Assembly (NCBI RefSeq): GCF_004134905.2
Contig: NZ_SDPQ02000002.1
Location: forward strand, 62,001-126,000
DNA: 64,000 nt
Direction: 5' to 3'
DNA from: Aeromicrobium ginsengisoli
Lineage (GTDB): Bacteria > Actinomycetota > Actinomycetes > Propionibacteriales > Nocardioidaceae
Shown here in pieces: positions 1-11,140 of this stretch. Below the pieces are notes generated by a model. It was not told where the DNA came from. It saw nothing but the letters and a program-made list of their open reading frames with translations, and did not search any database. The translations under genes and the position numbers were made by a program. Numbering within the stretch: position 1 is the stretch's first letter; each line of letters starts with the position of its first letter.

Positions 1-38
1 GGGACCGCGAGCCGGAGCTCTGCGCGGCCGCCGGCTGA
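1..38 (+). CDS. possible 3' end of an upstream gene (partial)
   Basis: One frame reads from the window edge to a TGA at 36-38, giving the tail DREPELCAAAG. It ends 33 bases before lysS and could be the last codons of an upstream gene. Too little is visible to name it. In actinobacteria pantothenate genes often precede lysS, but nothing here tests that. Confidence 0.25.
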   Translation, partial: DREPELCAAAG

Positions 39-71
39 GGGCCACCGCCCGCACCGATAGGATCGACCCTC

Positions 72-1580
72 GTGAGCGACGCGACCAGCACCCCTGCCCC
101 CGAGGACGACCTCCCCGAGCAGATGCGCGTGCGGTTGGACAAGCGCCAGCAGCTCATCGACCGCGGCGAGGAGCCCTATCCCGTCGTCGTCGGCCGCACC
201 CACACGCTCAAGCAGATCGTCGACACGTACGACGCAGAGGCGCTCGGCCCGGACACCCAGACCGGCGACACCGTGACCGTCGCGGGCCGGGTCATCTTCG
301 TCCGCGGCACCGGCAAGCTCGTGTTCGTCGCGCTCCGCGAGGGCGACGGCACACCGCTGCAGGCCATGATCTCGCTCGACGGCGTCGGCGAGGACCGGCT
401 CGCGGCGTTCAAGTCGACGGTCGACATCGGCGACCACCTCGCGGTCACCGGCGAGGTCATCACCAGCAAGCGCGGCGAGCTGTCCGTCATGGCGAGCTCG
501 TGGCAGATCGCCGCCAAGACGGTCCGCCCGCTGCCCAACGAGCACAACCCGTTGTCCGACGAGGCCCGTAGCCGCATGCGCTACGTCGACCTGATCGTGC
601 GGCCCGAGGCCCGCGAGAACGTACGCGTCAAGGCCAAGGTCCTGCAGTCGCTCCGCTCGACCCTCGACGCGCACGAGTTCATCGAGGTCGACACCCCGGT
701 CCTGCAGCACACCAACGGTGGCGCGGCGGCCCGGCCGTTCGAGACGCACACCAACGCGTTCGACGAGGACATGCTCCTGCGCATCGCGATCGAGCTCGAC
801 CTCAAGCGCGCGCTCGTCGGCGGCGTCGACCGGGTCTACGAGATCGGCAAGACGTTCCGCAACGAAGGCGTCGACAACACCCACAACCCCGAGTTCATGA
901 TGCTCGAGGCCTACGAGGCCTACGGCTCGTACGACACGATGGCCGAGCTCACGCGAGACCTGGTCGTCAATGCCGCACGCGCAATCGGCAAGACCGTGGT
1001 CCCGGGTCGCGACGGCTCGCAGATCGACCTCGAGGGCGAGTGGAAGCACGCCACGATCCACGAGCTCGTCTCCGCCGCGACCGGCGCGACGGTCGACAAC
1101 GACACGTCCGCCGACGACCTCAAGGCGCTGGCGGCCAAGCACGAGGTCGCGCTCCAGCCGCACTGGGTCGCAGGCGACATCGTGCTCGAGCTCTACGAGA
1201 AGCTCGTCGAGCACACGCTGATCCAGCCGACATTCGTCCGCGACTACCCCGAGGCCGTGCGCCCGCTCGCCAAGAAGCACCGCACCAAGCCGGGCCTGGT
1301 CGAGGCGTGGGACCTCATCATCAACGGCGTCGAGCTGGCCCCGGCCTACTCCGAGCTCAACGACCCCGTCATCCAGCGCGAACGGCTCGAGGAGCAGTCG
1401 CGGCTCGCCGCTGCGGGTGACCCCGAGGCGATGGACGTCGACGAGGACTTCTTGCGCGCCCTCGAGTTCGGCATGCCGCCGGCCGGTGGCATGGGGCTCG
1501 GCGTCGACCGGCTCGTCATGCTGCTGCAGGGCATCGGCATCCGTGAGGCCATCCTGTTCCCGTTGTCACGGGCCGAATAG
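72..1580 (+). CDS. lysS: lysyl-tRNA synthetase, class II
   Basis: Charges tRNA-Lys with lysine in the cytoplasm using ATP. The 502-residue length is usual for bacterial class II LysRS. An N-terminal OB-fold anticodon-binding region (about residues 60-160) is followed by the class II catalytic core. Motif 2 is seen as FRNEGVDNTHNPEF near residue 263, and motif 3 as GMGLGVDRLVMLL near residue 475. The start is a GTG that gives MSDATSTPAPEDD; the family's conserved region begins soon after at EQMRVRLDKR. clpC follows in the same direction after 131 bases. In mycobacteria lsr2 lies between these two genes; it is absent here. Identification is secure. Confidence 0.97.
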   Translation: MSDATSTPAPEDDLPEQMRVRLDKRQQLIDRGEEPYPVVVGRTHTLKQIVDTYDAEALGPDTQTGDTVTVAGRVIFVRGTGKLVFVALREGDGTPLQAMISLDGVGEDRLAAFKSTVDIGDHLAVTGEVITSKRGELSVMASSWQIAAKTVRPLPNEHNPLSDEARSRMRYVDLIVRPEARENVRVKAKVLQSLRSTLDAHEFIEVDTPVLQHTNGGAAARPFETHTNAFDEDMLLRIAIELDLKRALVGGVDRVYEIGKTFRNEGVDNTHNPEFMMLEAYEAYGSYDTMAELTRDLVVNAARAIGKTVVPGRDGSQIDLEGEWKHATIHELVSAATGATVDNDTSADDLKALAAKHEVALQPHWVAGDIVLELYEKLVEHTLIQPTFVRDYPEAVRPLAKKHRTKPGLVEAWDLIINGVELAPAYSELNDPVIQRERLEEQSRLAAAGDPEAMDVDEDFLRALEFGMPPAGGMGLGVDRLVMLLQGIGIREAILFPLSRAE

Positions 1581-1583
1581 TCG

Positions 1584-1601
1584 GTTCTGCCGACAGCGAA
1601 C
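1584..1601. promoter_or_regulatory. candidate ClgR-type operator upstream of clpC
   Basis: GTTCTGCCGACAGCGAAC has inverted GTTC/GAAC ends and an intact CNANAGCGAAC right half. It resembles the ClgR site known to control clp genes in Streptomyces and Corynebacterium, with one mismatch in the left CGC core. An inverted repeat, CACCAGG-ac-CCTGGTG, follows at 1609-1624. A possible -10 (TAAACT, 1677-1682) lies just before the clpC ribosome site. No clgR gene is in the window, so the assignment rests on motif similarity and gene context only. Confidence 0.35.
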
Positions 1602-1711
1602 TCCGGAACACCAGGACCCTGGTGAAGGTTGGGTTACACATATGGACATCGATGCGTGCAGATTTCCATACCCGACTAAACTGAACTGATAGTCCAGCAG
1701 AGGGGGACGCC

Positions 1712-4225
<2,514 letters not shown>

Positions 4226-4237
4226 CCGCCCGTACGC

Positions 4238-4272
4238 ACGAAGCCCCCGCAGCCTGGCTGCGGGGGCTTCGT
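4238..4272. terminator. rho-independent-type terminator after clpC
   Basis: A perfect 16-base inverted repeat (left arm ACGAAGCCCCCGCAGC, 4238-4253; right arm GCTGCGGGGGCTTCGT, 4257-4272) encloses a 3-base loop 12 bases after the clpC stop. There is no U-tract, as is common for actinobacterial terminators. The SMR gene converges from the other side, so the hairpin may end both transcripts. Confidence 0.85.
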
Positions 4273-4306
4273 CGTGTCTCAGGCGAAGCGCTTCACGAAG
4301 GCTGTG

Positions 4307-4633
4307 TCAGTGCGAGGTCTGGGTGTTGAGCAGGACGACGCCGGCGATGATCAGCGCGATCGCGGCGACCTTGGCCGGGCTGACCGGCTCGTCGAGGAAC
4401 ACGACGCCGACGACAGCGATCGCGGCTGTGCCGAGCCCGGCCCAGATCGCGTACGTCACCGAGACCGGGATCTCCTTGACCACGACGGTCAGCAGCCAGA
4501 TCGACACGGCGTAGCCGCTGACCACGATCGCGGCCCAGCCGGGATTGGTGAATCCCTCGGCGCGGGGGAGCGCGGCGGTGGCGAACACCTCGGTCGCGAT
4601 GGCGACCGCCAGCAGGGCTGCTGCGACGAACAT
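4307..4633 (-). CDS. small multidrug resistance (SMR) family exporter
   Basis: A 108-residue, four-helix inner-membrane protein of the EmrE/QacE/SugE type. These work as dimers exchanging protons for cationic drugs or guanidinium-like compounds. The conserved membrane Glu lies in the first helix (AIATEVFATAAL), and the family motif SVTYAIWAGLGTAAIAVVG is present. The ATG at 4633, with AGGAAGAG seven bases upstream, is preferred to a start nine codons further out, because that would run into the operator. The gene is divergent from a TetR regulator across two operator palindromes, so export is probably ligand-induced. Substrate is unknown; SugE- and EmrE-type subclasses cannot be separated confidently by eye. 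Confidence 0.9.
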   Translation of the reverse strand: MFVAAALLAVAIATEVFATAALPRAEGFTNPGWAAIVVSGYAVSIWLLTVVVKEIPVSVTYAIWAGLGTAAIAVVGVVFLDEPVSPAKVAAIALIIAGVVLLNTQTSH

Positions 4634-4653
4634 GGTTCTCTTCCTGACTTCCT

Positions 4654-4691
4654 GTAGCACTTGCTACATACCTGAATGTAGCACGTGCTAC
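4654..4691. promoter_or_regulatory. duplicated TetR operator between SMR gene and its regulator
   Basis: Two copies of GTAGCANNTGCTAC, at 4654-4667 (GTAGCACTTGCTAC) and 4678-4691 (GTAGCACGTGCTAC, a perfect palindrome), are centred 24 bp apart. They fill the divergent promoter region. The spacing puts both on roughly the same face of the helix, which suggests two repressor dimers or one site per promoter. No other copy was noticed in the window. Confidence 0.8.
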
Positions 4692-4702
4692 GTTTGCTGT
4701 CG

Positions 4703-5263
4703 ATGACGAAGCGCGACGACCTCACCGAGGCAGCCACCGACTACGCCCTGGCCCACGGGCTGATCGGGTTGAGCCTGCGTCCGCTGGCCGCCGAACTGGG
4801 CACCAGCGACCGGATGCTGATCTATCACTTCGGCTCCAAGGACGAGCTCGTCGCCGCGGTGCTCGAGGCGTCCAACACCCGTTCGATGGCCTACATCGAC
4901 GCGATGGCGCCGGCCGCGTCGCTGGGCAAAGCGGTGCTCGCGCTGTGGGCGACCTACACCGAGCACGACCAGGTGCAGCGCTGCCAGCGCATGTACGTCG
5001 AGGCCGCGGCGCTGGGCCTGCTCGGCCGGGAGCCGTATGCCTCGTCGATCCGGGCGTCGAACGCGCTGTGGATCCGGACCCTCTCGGCGTACCTCGAGCG
5101 ATCGGGAGTGACCGCCACGCGAGCGCCCGGCATCGCGAACTTGATCGATGCGACGTTCAACGGAGTGTTTCTCGACCGCCCGCTCGACGACGAGGCCGAG
5201 TCACGCCAGATCGTCCAAGACCTCGCATCGGCCCTGGACCGGCCTCAGCTGGGCAACGAGTAG
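4703..5263 (+). CDS. TetR/AcrR family transcriptional regulator
   Basis: A 186-residue regulator with an N-terminal helix-turn-helix (about residues 5-50: LTEAATDYALAHGLIGLSLRPLAAELG, then TSDRMLIYHFGSKDELV) and a variable ligand-binding C-terminus. The ATG at 4703 is preferred to the upstream GTG at 4685, which lies inside the operator. No clear ribosome site precedes it, so the mRNA may be nearly leaderless. It most likely represses the divergent SMR exporter and itself through the GTAGCA palindromes. Its 3' end overlaps the convergent mutY end by 19 bases. Confidence 0.88.
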   Translation: MTKRDDLTEAATDYALAHGLIGLSLRPLAAELGTSDRMLIYHFGSKDELVAAVLEASNTRSMAYIDAMAPAASLGKAVLALWATYTEHDQVQRCQRMYVEAAALGLLGREPYASSIRASNALWIRTLSAYLERSGVTATRAPGIANLIDATFNGVFLDRPLDDEAESRQIVQDLASALDRPQLGNE

Positions 5264-6138
5264 GTGTCATCGGGCAGGGGCTCGACCAGGCCGTCGGCGA
5301 CCAGACCGTCAAGGGCGCGTTCGCGTTGCAGGGCGTCGGCCCACACGGCGTCGAGCGCTGATTTCGGCACCGGTCCGGGCGCATCGCGCAGCACCGCCAT
5401 GAGCTGCCCCCGGCACTGCCGGTCGGTGCCGTGCCAGGCCTGTCCCCGGCGGGCCGGCCGGTCGTACGCCGGATAGCCCGCGGCCCGCCAGCGGCACAGG
5501 TCGGCCACGGGGCACGCATCACAGCGCGGTGACCGAGCCGTGCAGACCACGGCGCCGAGCTCCATCGTGGCGGCCGCCCACCGATGCGCATCACGTACGG
5601 GCAGCAGCACGGTGGCGAGCTCGCGCTCGGCACTCGTGACTGCGGCTGGCGGGAACTGCTCGCCGCGGACGACTCGGGCGAACACTCGCCGGACGTTGGT
5701 GTCGAGGACGGCCTCACGGCCACCGAACGCGAACGACGAGACCGCAGCGGCGGTGTAGTCGCCCACGCCTGGCAGGGCGAGCAGGTCGTCGAGCGACGAC
5801 GGCACCTCGCCGCCGTGCCGATCGACCATGGCCGTCGCGGCGGCGTGCAGGCGCAGCGCACGGCGCGGGTAGCCGAGGCGGCCCCACGCGCGTACGGCCT
5901 CACCGGTCGGCTCCGCGGCGAGTGCGGCTGGGGTGGGCCAGCGGTCGACCCACGCCTCGTACACCGGCAGGACGCGTGACACCGGCGTCTGCTGCAGCAT
6001 GAACTCCGAGACCATGACGGCCCACGGCGATGCATTCCGCCGCCAGGGCAGGTCGCGGGCCGTGCGGTCGAACCAGTCGAGGAGCTCGTCGTGCAGTCGC
6101 GCCAGGTCGGCGACGGGAAGCGGGGCAGGGGTCGTCAT
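5245..6138 (-). CDS. mutY: A/G-specific adenine DNA glycosylase
   Basis: Removes adenine mispaired with 8-oxoguanine or guanine in base excision repair. In 297 residues: catalytic Glu in SEFMLQQTPVSRV (Glu45), helix-hairpin-helix LPGVGDYTAAAV (122-133), catalytic Asp in VLDTNVRRVF (Asp146), and the [4Fe-4S] cysteines at about 199, 206, 209 and 215. The protein is short after residue 230, so the MutT-like 8-oxoG recognition domain of E. coli MutY is reduced, as in other actinobacterial MutY proteins. It stands near disA and radA, giving a genome-maintenance neighbourhood conserved in mycobacteria. Confidence 0.95.
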   Translation of the reverse strand: MTTPAPLPVADLARLHDELLDWFDRTARDLPWRRNASPWAVMVSEFMLQQTPVSRVLPVYEAWVDRWPTPAALAAEPTGEAVRAWGRLGYPRRALRLHAAATAMVDRHGGEVPSSLDDLLALPGVGDYTAAAVSSFAFGGREAVLDTNVRRVFARVVRGEQFPPAAVTSAERELATVLLPVRDAHRWAAATMELGAVVCTARSPRCDACPVADLCRWRAAGYPAYDRPARRGQAWHGTDRQCRGQLMAVLRDAPGPVPKSALDAVWADALQRERALDGLVADGLVEPLPDDTYSLPS

Positions 6139-6218
6139 GACGCGTCGATCCTCGCACGCGGTCGCGGCGAGGGCGCGTCGGGACGCCGGAGCGGCTGATG
6201 CGCGGATAGCGTGGGTCT

Positions 6219-6914
6219 GTGAGCCAGCGACGGTTGCCTGCGGAGGTCTACTGGCGTCGTCGGCTGCTCGCCCTGGCCGCGGTGATCGCCCTCGTATGGC
6301 TGGCGATGCGGTTCGTCGGTGGCGACGACAAGCCGGACGCCGAACCGAAGGCCACGACGCCCACCGCCACGACTGCTGCGCCGACCGTCACGGCTCCGGT
6401 CAACGGCCTGGTCGATGTCACGCTCGTGAGTGCAAGTCGCGCGTGTGACCCCGAGAAGGTGCGGATCACCCCGACCGTCGAGCCCGGCCAGCTCACCAAA
6501 GGACCGGTCAAGATCGGCCTGGTCGTGAGCTCGACGGAGGCGACCGCATGCACCCTGACTCCCAGCGATGCCGACATGGTCGCCGTCATCAGCGCCAACA
6601 AGACCGCGATCTGGGACTCGACGGTCTGCAAGATCTCGCTGCTCGACGACCCGGTCGCTATCTCGCCGCAGTGGGCCTCGCTCGTCACGGCCACGTGGTC
6701 GGGTCGTGGCTCGGGATCGAAGTGCTCGCCCAAGGAGGGCTACGCGACGCCGGGCACCTATTCAGTGCAGGTCGGCACGCTCGGCGGCGAGCCCGGCAAG
6801 ACGTCGTTCACGCTGGCCCGCAGACCCGAGCCCAAGGTCACCCCGACGACCAAGCCGACGCCGACGAAGCCCACCCCGTCGGCCAAGAACACGACCAAGC
6901 CCGCTGACGGCTAG
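6219..6914 (+). CDS. membrane-anchored extracytoplasmic protein of unknown function
   Basis: 231 residues. A short basic N-terminus (RRLPAEVYWRRR) precedes one hydrophobic segment (about 15-32, LLALAAVIALVWLAMRF). A Thr/Pro/Ala-rich linker (about 40-62) leads to a compact beta-rich domain of about 130 residues with four Cys (SRACDPEKV, ATACTLTPS, DSTVCKISL, GSKCSPKEG), probably two disulfides outside the cell. The tail is a Pro/Thr/Lys repeat (PTTKPTPTKPTPSAKNTTKP), perhaps wall-spanning. The gene is divergent from mutY. I do not recognise the family; similar single-pass proteins are common in Nocardioidaceae. Confidence 0.75.
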   Translation: MSQRRLPAEVYWRRRLLALAAVIALVWLAMRFVGGDDKPDAEPKATTPTATTAAPTVTAPVNGLVDVTLVSASRACDPEKVRITPTVEPGQLTKGPVKIGLVVSSTEATACTLTPSDADMVAVISANKTAIWDSTVCKISLLDDPVAISPQWASLVTATWSGRGSGSKCSPKEGYATPGTYSVQVGTLGGEPGKTSFTLARRPEPKVTPTTKPTPTKPTPSAKNTTKPADG

Positions 6915-7029
6915 ATACGTACGCCCGCACGAGCTCGGACGTTCCGAACGACCGGCACTTGAGATCTTCCCAACGTGAGCGACGTATGGCCCACCTTTCG
7001 AGATCTGCTTCCGCCTCGTCGGGCTCCGG

Positions 7030-8130
7030 TCAGACGTAACGCTCGAGGATGCTCGACTCGGCGAGCCGGGACAGACCTTCGCGGACGCCGCGCGCCCGCA
7101 GGTCGCCGACGCCCTCGACGGTCTGGAGGTCCTCGATGCTCGCCGCGAGCAGCTTCTGGAGCGAGCCGAAGTGCTCGATGAGGCGCTCGACGACCGTGAT
7201 CGGCAGGCGGGGGATGCGGGCCAGCAGCCGGTAGCCGCGCGGAGCCAGCGGGGTGTCGAGGGTCTCCTCGGTGCCGATGCGCAGCGCGCGAGCGACCGAG
7301 CCGAGGTCGACGAGGTCGGTCGACTCGATCGCGGCGAGCTCGGCGAGGACGGCCTCGGGCGTGCGACCGCGACGCCCGCTGGGCATGTAGTCGCGGATGA
7401 TCAGCTCGCGCTCGGCGTCGACGCCGCTGATGAGCTCCTCGAGCTGGAGGGCCAACAGGCGGCCGTCGGTGCCGAGCTCGAGGACGTAGGTGTCGATCTC
7501 GCCGGCGATGCGGCTGACCATCTCGAGTCGCTGTGCCACGGCTGACACGTCGCGGACCGTGACAAGATCCTCGATCTCGAGGGCCGACAGGGCGTCGGAG
7601 ACCTCGTCGAGGCGGTTGCGGTAGCGCTCGAGGGTCTGCAGAGCCTGGTTGGCGCGGCCCAGCACGGCGCCGGTCTCCTCGAGCACGTGGCGCAGGTCCT
7701 CGAGGTAGAGCGCGATGATGTGCATCGACGCCGAGACCGAGATGACCGGGACACCGGTCTGGCGGGCCACACGGTCGGCGGTGCGGTGTCGAGTGCCGGT
7801 CTCCTGCGTGACGATCGACGGGTCGGGCATCAGGTGGACGCCGGCCATCAGGATGCGGGTCGCGTCGCGGTCGAGGATGATCGCGCCGTCCATCTTGGCG
7901 AGCTCACGCAGGCCGGTCGCGGTGAACGGCACGTCGAGGGCGAAGCCGCCCGTCGAGATCGCCTCGATCTGGCGGTCGTGGCCCACCACGACCAGGGCGC
8001 CGGTGCGGCCTCTCAGGATGCGTTCGAGGCCTTCACGCAGGGACGTCCCGGGTGCGACGGTGGCCAAGGTCGCGCGCAGGCGCGCGGAAGCCTCTGCTGC
8101 CGCCGCGGCACGCTCTGCTGCTGACGCCAT
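7030..8130 (-). CDS. disA: DNA integrity scanning protein DisA, diadenylate cyclase
   Basis: Condenses two ATP to cyclic di-AMP and pauses at branched DNA. The N-terminal DAC domain contains MDGAIILD and GTRHRTADRVARQTG, which carry the DGA and RHR active-site motifs. A long helical spine follows, then a C-terminal helix-hairpin-helix DNA-binding domain (EDLQTVEGVGDLRARGVREGL). The ATG at 8130 follows GAGGTG by about seven bases and is preferred to the GTG two codons upstream. Downstream of radA by about 40 bases in the same direction, the usual radA-disA operon. No c-di-AMP riboswitch was recognised in the window. Confidence 0.97.
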   Translation of the reverse strand: MASAAERAAAAAEASARLRATLATVAPGTSLREGLERILRGRTGALVVVGHDRQIEAISTGGFALDVPFTATGLRELAKMDGAIILDRDATRILMAGVHLMPDPSIVTQETGTRHRTADRVARQTGVPVISVSASMHIIALYLEDLRHVLEETGAVLGRANQALQTLERYRNRLDEVSDALSALEIEDLVTVRDVSAVAQRLEMVSRIAGEIDTYVLELGTDGRLLALQLEELISGVDAERELIIRDYMPSGRRGRTPEAVLAELAAIESTDLVDLGSVARALRIGTEETLDTPLAPRGYRLLARIPRLPITVVERLIEHFGSLQKLLAASIEDLQTVEGVGDLRARGVREGLSRLAESSILERYV

Positions 8131-8171
8131 GGTCACTCACCTCACTCAGGTCGCACACAGTGTATGCGGCA

Positions 8172-9548
8172 TCAGTAGGGTGCTGTGACATCGAGACAGG
8201 TCATCGCCGCCTCGATGTTGCTGACCGCCATGATCGTCATCGAGGTGCGGATGCCGTCGAGGCCCTCCGAGCCGGCTGGGACGACCGCCTGACGGAACCC
8301 GATGCGCTCCGCCTCGCGCAACCGGGCGACCAGGTTGCTGACCTTGCGGACCTCGCCGGCGAGCCCGACCTCGCCGATCGCGACGAGGTCGGCCGGCACG
8401 GCGGACTCGCGCTGGGCCGAGACCGTGGCGATCGCGAGCGCGAGATCGACCGACGGCTCGACGAGCCGTGCGCCGCCGACGGTCGCGGTGTAGACGTCGA
8501 GCTCGGACAGGTTGATCTTGCAGTGCTTGGTGAGCACGGCGAGGATCATCGCCACCCGCGAGGAGTCGAGCCCGCTGGACGTACGCCTGGGGGAGGGCGT
8601 CGAGGACTTGACCGTCAGGGCCTGCACCTCGGCGAGCAGTGGCCGACGACCCTCCATCGTGACCGTGACGCAGGTGCCGGGGACCGGCTGCTCGTGACGC
8701 GACACGAACAGCCCCGTCGGGTCGGGGACCTCGACGATGCCGTCGTCGACGAGGTCGAAGCAACCGATCTCGTCCACGGGCCCGAAGCGGTTCTTGACCG
8801 CGCGCAGCAGCCGCAGGCGTGAGCTGCGATCGCCCTCGAACTGCAGCACGACGTCGACGAGGTGCTCGAGCACGCGCGGACCGGCGACCGAGCCGTCCTT
8901 GGTGACGTGGCCGACGAGCAGTGTGGCGATGTTGTCGCGCTTGGCCCGCTGGATGACCGCTGACGCGACCTCACGCACCTGGGTGACGCCGCCGGGCACG
9001 CCGTCGACGTCGGCCGAGCCGATGGTCTGGACCGAGTCGACGATGAGGAGACCGGGCTTGACCGTCTCGACGTGCGTCAGCACCGCGCCGAGGTCGGTCT
9101 CGGCGGCGAGGTAGAGGTTGTCGTCGACGGCGCCGGTGCGCTCGGCCCGCAGGCGCACCTGGGCGGCCGACTCCTCGCCGGAGACGTAGAGCGTACGGCG
9201 GCCGGCCCGCGCCCAACGCGCGGCGACCTCGAGCAGCAGCGTGGACTTGCCCACACCGGGCTCGCCGGCCAGCAGCAGCACGGCACCGGGCACGACGCCG
9301 CCGCCCAGCACGCGGTCGAGCTCGCCGATGCCGGACGTGGTCGACCGTGCGGACTCGATCGTGACCTGGCTGATCGGGACGGCAGGGGTCGCGACGGGAG
9401 CCGCCTGCGTGCGGCCGGTGCGGACGGGGGCCGCGACGTCGACCGTGCCCCACGCCTGGCACTCGCCGCAACGGCCGACCCACTTGCTGGTCGTCCAGCC
9501 GCAGTCGGCACAGACGAATGCGGGCCGGGCGGTCTTGGTGGCTGCCAT
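8172..9548 (-). CDS. radA: DNA repair protein RadA/Sms
   Basis: RecA-like ATPase/branch-migration helicase acting in recombination. 458 residues: N-terminal four-cysteine zinc finger (CADCGWTTSKWVGRCGEC, about 13-30), Walker A GEPGVGKST near residue 95, the RadA-specific KNRFGPVDEIGCF motif near 260, and a C-terminal Lon-protease-like domain (about 300-455). Start ATG gives MAATKTARPAFVCADCG. First gene of the radA-disA unit; RadA is known to modulate DisA cyclase activity in other bacteria. Confidence 0.97.
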   Translation of the reverse strand: MAATKTARPAFVCADCGWTTSKWVGRCGECQAWGTVDVAAPVRTGRTQAAPVATPAVPISQVTIESARSTTSGIGELDRVLGGGVVPGAVLLLAGEPGVGKSTLLLEVAARWARAGRRTLYVSGEESAAQVRLRAERTGAVDDNLYLAAETDLGAVLTHVETVKPGLLIVDSVQTIGSADVDGVPGGVTQVREVASAVIQRAKRDNIATLLVGHVTKDGSVAGPRVLEHLVDVVLQFEGDRSSRLRLLRAVKNRFGPVDEIGCFDLVDDGIVEVPDPTGLFVSRHEQPVPGTCVTVTMEGRRPLLAEVQALTVKSSTPSPRRTSSGLDSSRVAMILAVLTKHCKINLSELDVYTATVGGARLVEPSVDLALAIATVSAQRESAVPADLVAIGEVGLAGEVRKVSNLVARLREAERIGFRQAVVPAGSEGLDGIRTSMTIMAVSNIEAAMTCLDVTAPY

Positions 9549-9650
9549 GGCCGCCAGCCTAGGCGCGCCGTATGACAGTCAGGGGCGCCACGCCCACAGC
9601 TCAGTTCCTTCGCGCCCGCCCCCCCGAGTTCAGTCGCTCGGGCTCACGGC

Positions 9651-10289
9651 TCAGATGCGGACGACGCCGTCCGGGGTGCTGAACTCGGCGGCGAGGATGC
9701 CGGGGGTGCCGTGCGGGGCGACCCAGCGGACCTCGATCTCCTCGAGCGCCTCGATCGCGGGCTCGCCGAGGTAGTCGGCGAGACGCTTCGGGTCGCCGGC
9801 GATCTCGAGCGCCGTGAGTGCGATCTGGGAGTCGGCCATCTGCGACGGGTGCTCGGCCGGGTCCTTCTCCCACTTGATGACGAACGGCAGCTGCGGGTCG
9901 GCCTTCATGCCGCTCGTGCCGATCTGCTGCCACTCGAGGTTGTAGCCGTCGGGGCGGCGACGGTTGCCGGGCACGGCGTGCCGGCCCATGCGGTGCTCGA
10001 CCTCCGTGATGTCGTCGACCGAGACGACCCAGCCGAGCCAGCCGCCGCCGGCGTCGCGCCGGGCGCGGACCGCCTGGCCGAACGCGGCCTTGTCGGCTGC
10101 GGGGTGGTCGAGGACTTCGACGACCTCGAGGTACTGGCGGTTCTTGAGGGGCAGGATCATGTTGCGCGTGCCGAACCTGGGGTGGGCACCGCCGTCGATG
10201 AACGTGGCATTCAGCAGCCGGCCGAGCTCTGCGGTCGTACCGGCGAGGCCGTCGGGGCCAACGGCGAACGAGACGTGGTCGAGGTGCAT
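9651..10289 (-). CDS. VOC superfamily (glyoxalase-like) protein
   Basis: 212 residues beginning MHLDHVSFAVGPDGLAGTTAEL, the typical opening of a glyoxalase_3-like VOC protein. Further features are GGAHPRFGTRNMILPL and QYLEVVEVLD near residues 33-60 and a second, weaker half. The metal site is not clear enough to predict a reaction. It stands alone between the radA operon and a Cys-rich protein, with about 100 bases on the radA side in which I see no gene. The family assignment is fair; the substrate is unknown. Confidence 0.75.
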   Translation of the reverse strand: MHLDHVSFAVGPDGLAGTTAELGRLLNATFIDGGAHPRFGTRNMILPLKNRQYLEVVEVLDHPAADKAAFGQAVRARRDAGGGWLGWVVSVDDITEVEHRMGRHAVPGNRRRPDGYNLEWQQIGTSGMKADPQLPFVIKWEKDPAEHPSQMADSQIALTALEIAGDPKRLADYLGEPAIEALEEIEVRWVAPHGTPGILAAEFSTPDGVVRI

Positions 10290-10331
10290 ACGGCATTGTT
10301 GCCTGACGCCGGGTCGGGGTGGTGCAGGGGG

Positions 10332-11075
10332 TCAGCGGTGCGGGTCGGCCGGGTGTGGTGTATTGGTGCCTCCGGCCTCATGCTCCCTGCAATAGCGGGC
10401 CAGCTCGGCATATCCGGCCTCGCCCATGAGCTCGGTCAGCTCGTCGCGGTTGGTGACGTAGACCGGCTCAAGGCCGACGTGCGCCTCGGTGTTGGAGGAG
10501 CAGTACCAGTCGAGGTCCGCCCCGCCCGGTCCCCAGCCTGCGCGGGTGTACTCGCCGATCTGTGTCTCGGTGTACGTCGTGCCGTCGCCGCGGTCGACGT
10601 CGCGGAACTGGCGGCGCAGCGGCAGCTGCCAGCACACGTCGGGCTTGGTCGTGTGCGGCTTGAGGTCCTGCTCCAGCGCAAAGCCGTGCAGGGCGCACCC
10701 GTAGCCGCCCTCGAAGCCGCGCGAGTTGTGGAAGATGCAGGCGCCCTCGAACGCGCGCGTCTTGAGCTCGCCGTCGTCGTCCTTCTCGGTCCACCCGCTC
10801 CGCTTGCCCTCGTCGTGGCGTTCCCAGTGGGCGGGAGTCAGCTGGTCGACGATCGCGCCGACGCGTTGGGCGTCGTCGTCATCGGCGAAGTGGGCGCCCA
10901 GCGTGCAGCAGCCGGCCTCGGGACTCGTCTCGTAGATGCCGGGGCAGCCCTCGCCGAAGATGCAGGTCCACCGCGACGTGAGCCACGTCAGGTCGCAGCG
11001 AAAGACCTCGGTCGGGTCCGCGGGATTGGCGAACTCCACGTACGTACGGGGGAATCCGAGCTCGACTTCTGGCAT
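10332..11075 (-). CDS. conserved cysteine-rich protein of unknown function
   Basis: About 247 residues from the ATG at 11075, which follows GAGGG closely (an ATG three codons upstream is possible). Cysteines fall in clusters: DLTWLTSRWTCIFGEGCPGI, EAGCCTLGAHF, GACIFHN, GYGCALHG, PDVCWQLPL and WYCSSNTEAH. The pattern is reminiscent of YkgJ- or DUF3109-like proteins proposed to hold iron or zinc, but I cannot place it firmly. It is divergent from ppx with about 65 bases between starts. Confidence 0.65.
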   Translation of the reverse strand: MPEVELGFPRTYVEFANPADPTEVFRCDLTWLTSRWTCIFGEGCPGIYETSPEAGCCTLGAHFADDDDAQRVGAIVDQLTPAHWERHDEGKRSGWTEKDDDGELKTRAFEGACIFHNSRGFEGGYGCALHGFALEQDLKPHTTKPDVCWQLPLRRQFRDVDRGDGTTYTETQIGEYTRAGWGPGGADLDWYCSSNTEAHVGLEPVYVTNRDELTELMGEAGYAELARYCREHEAGGTNTPHPADPHR

Positions 11076-11140
11076 CGCCCTCATGCTAGTCCGCAGGTGT
11101 GCGCCGGCCGCTGGTCTGCTGCCAGTGAGAGGATGGACAC

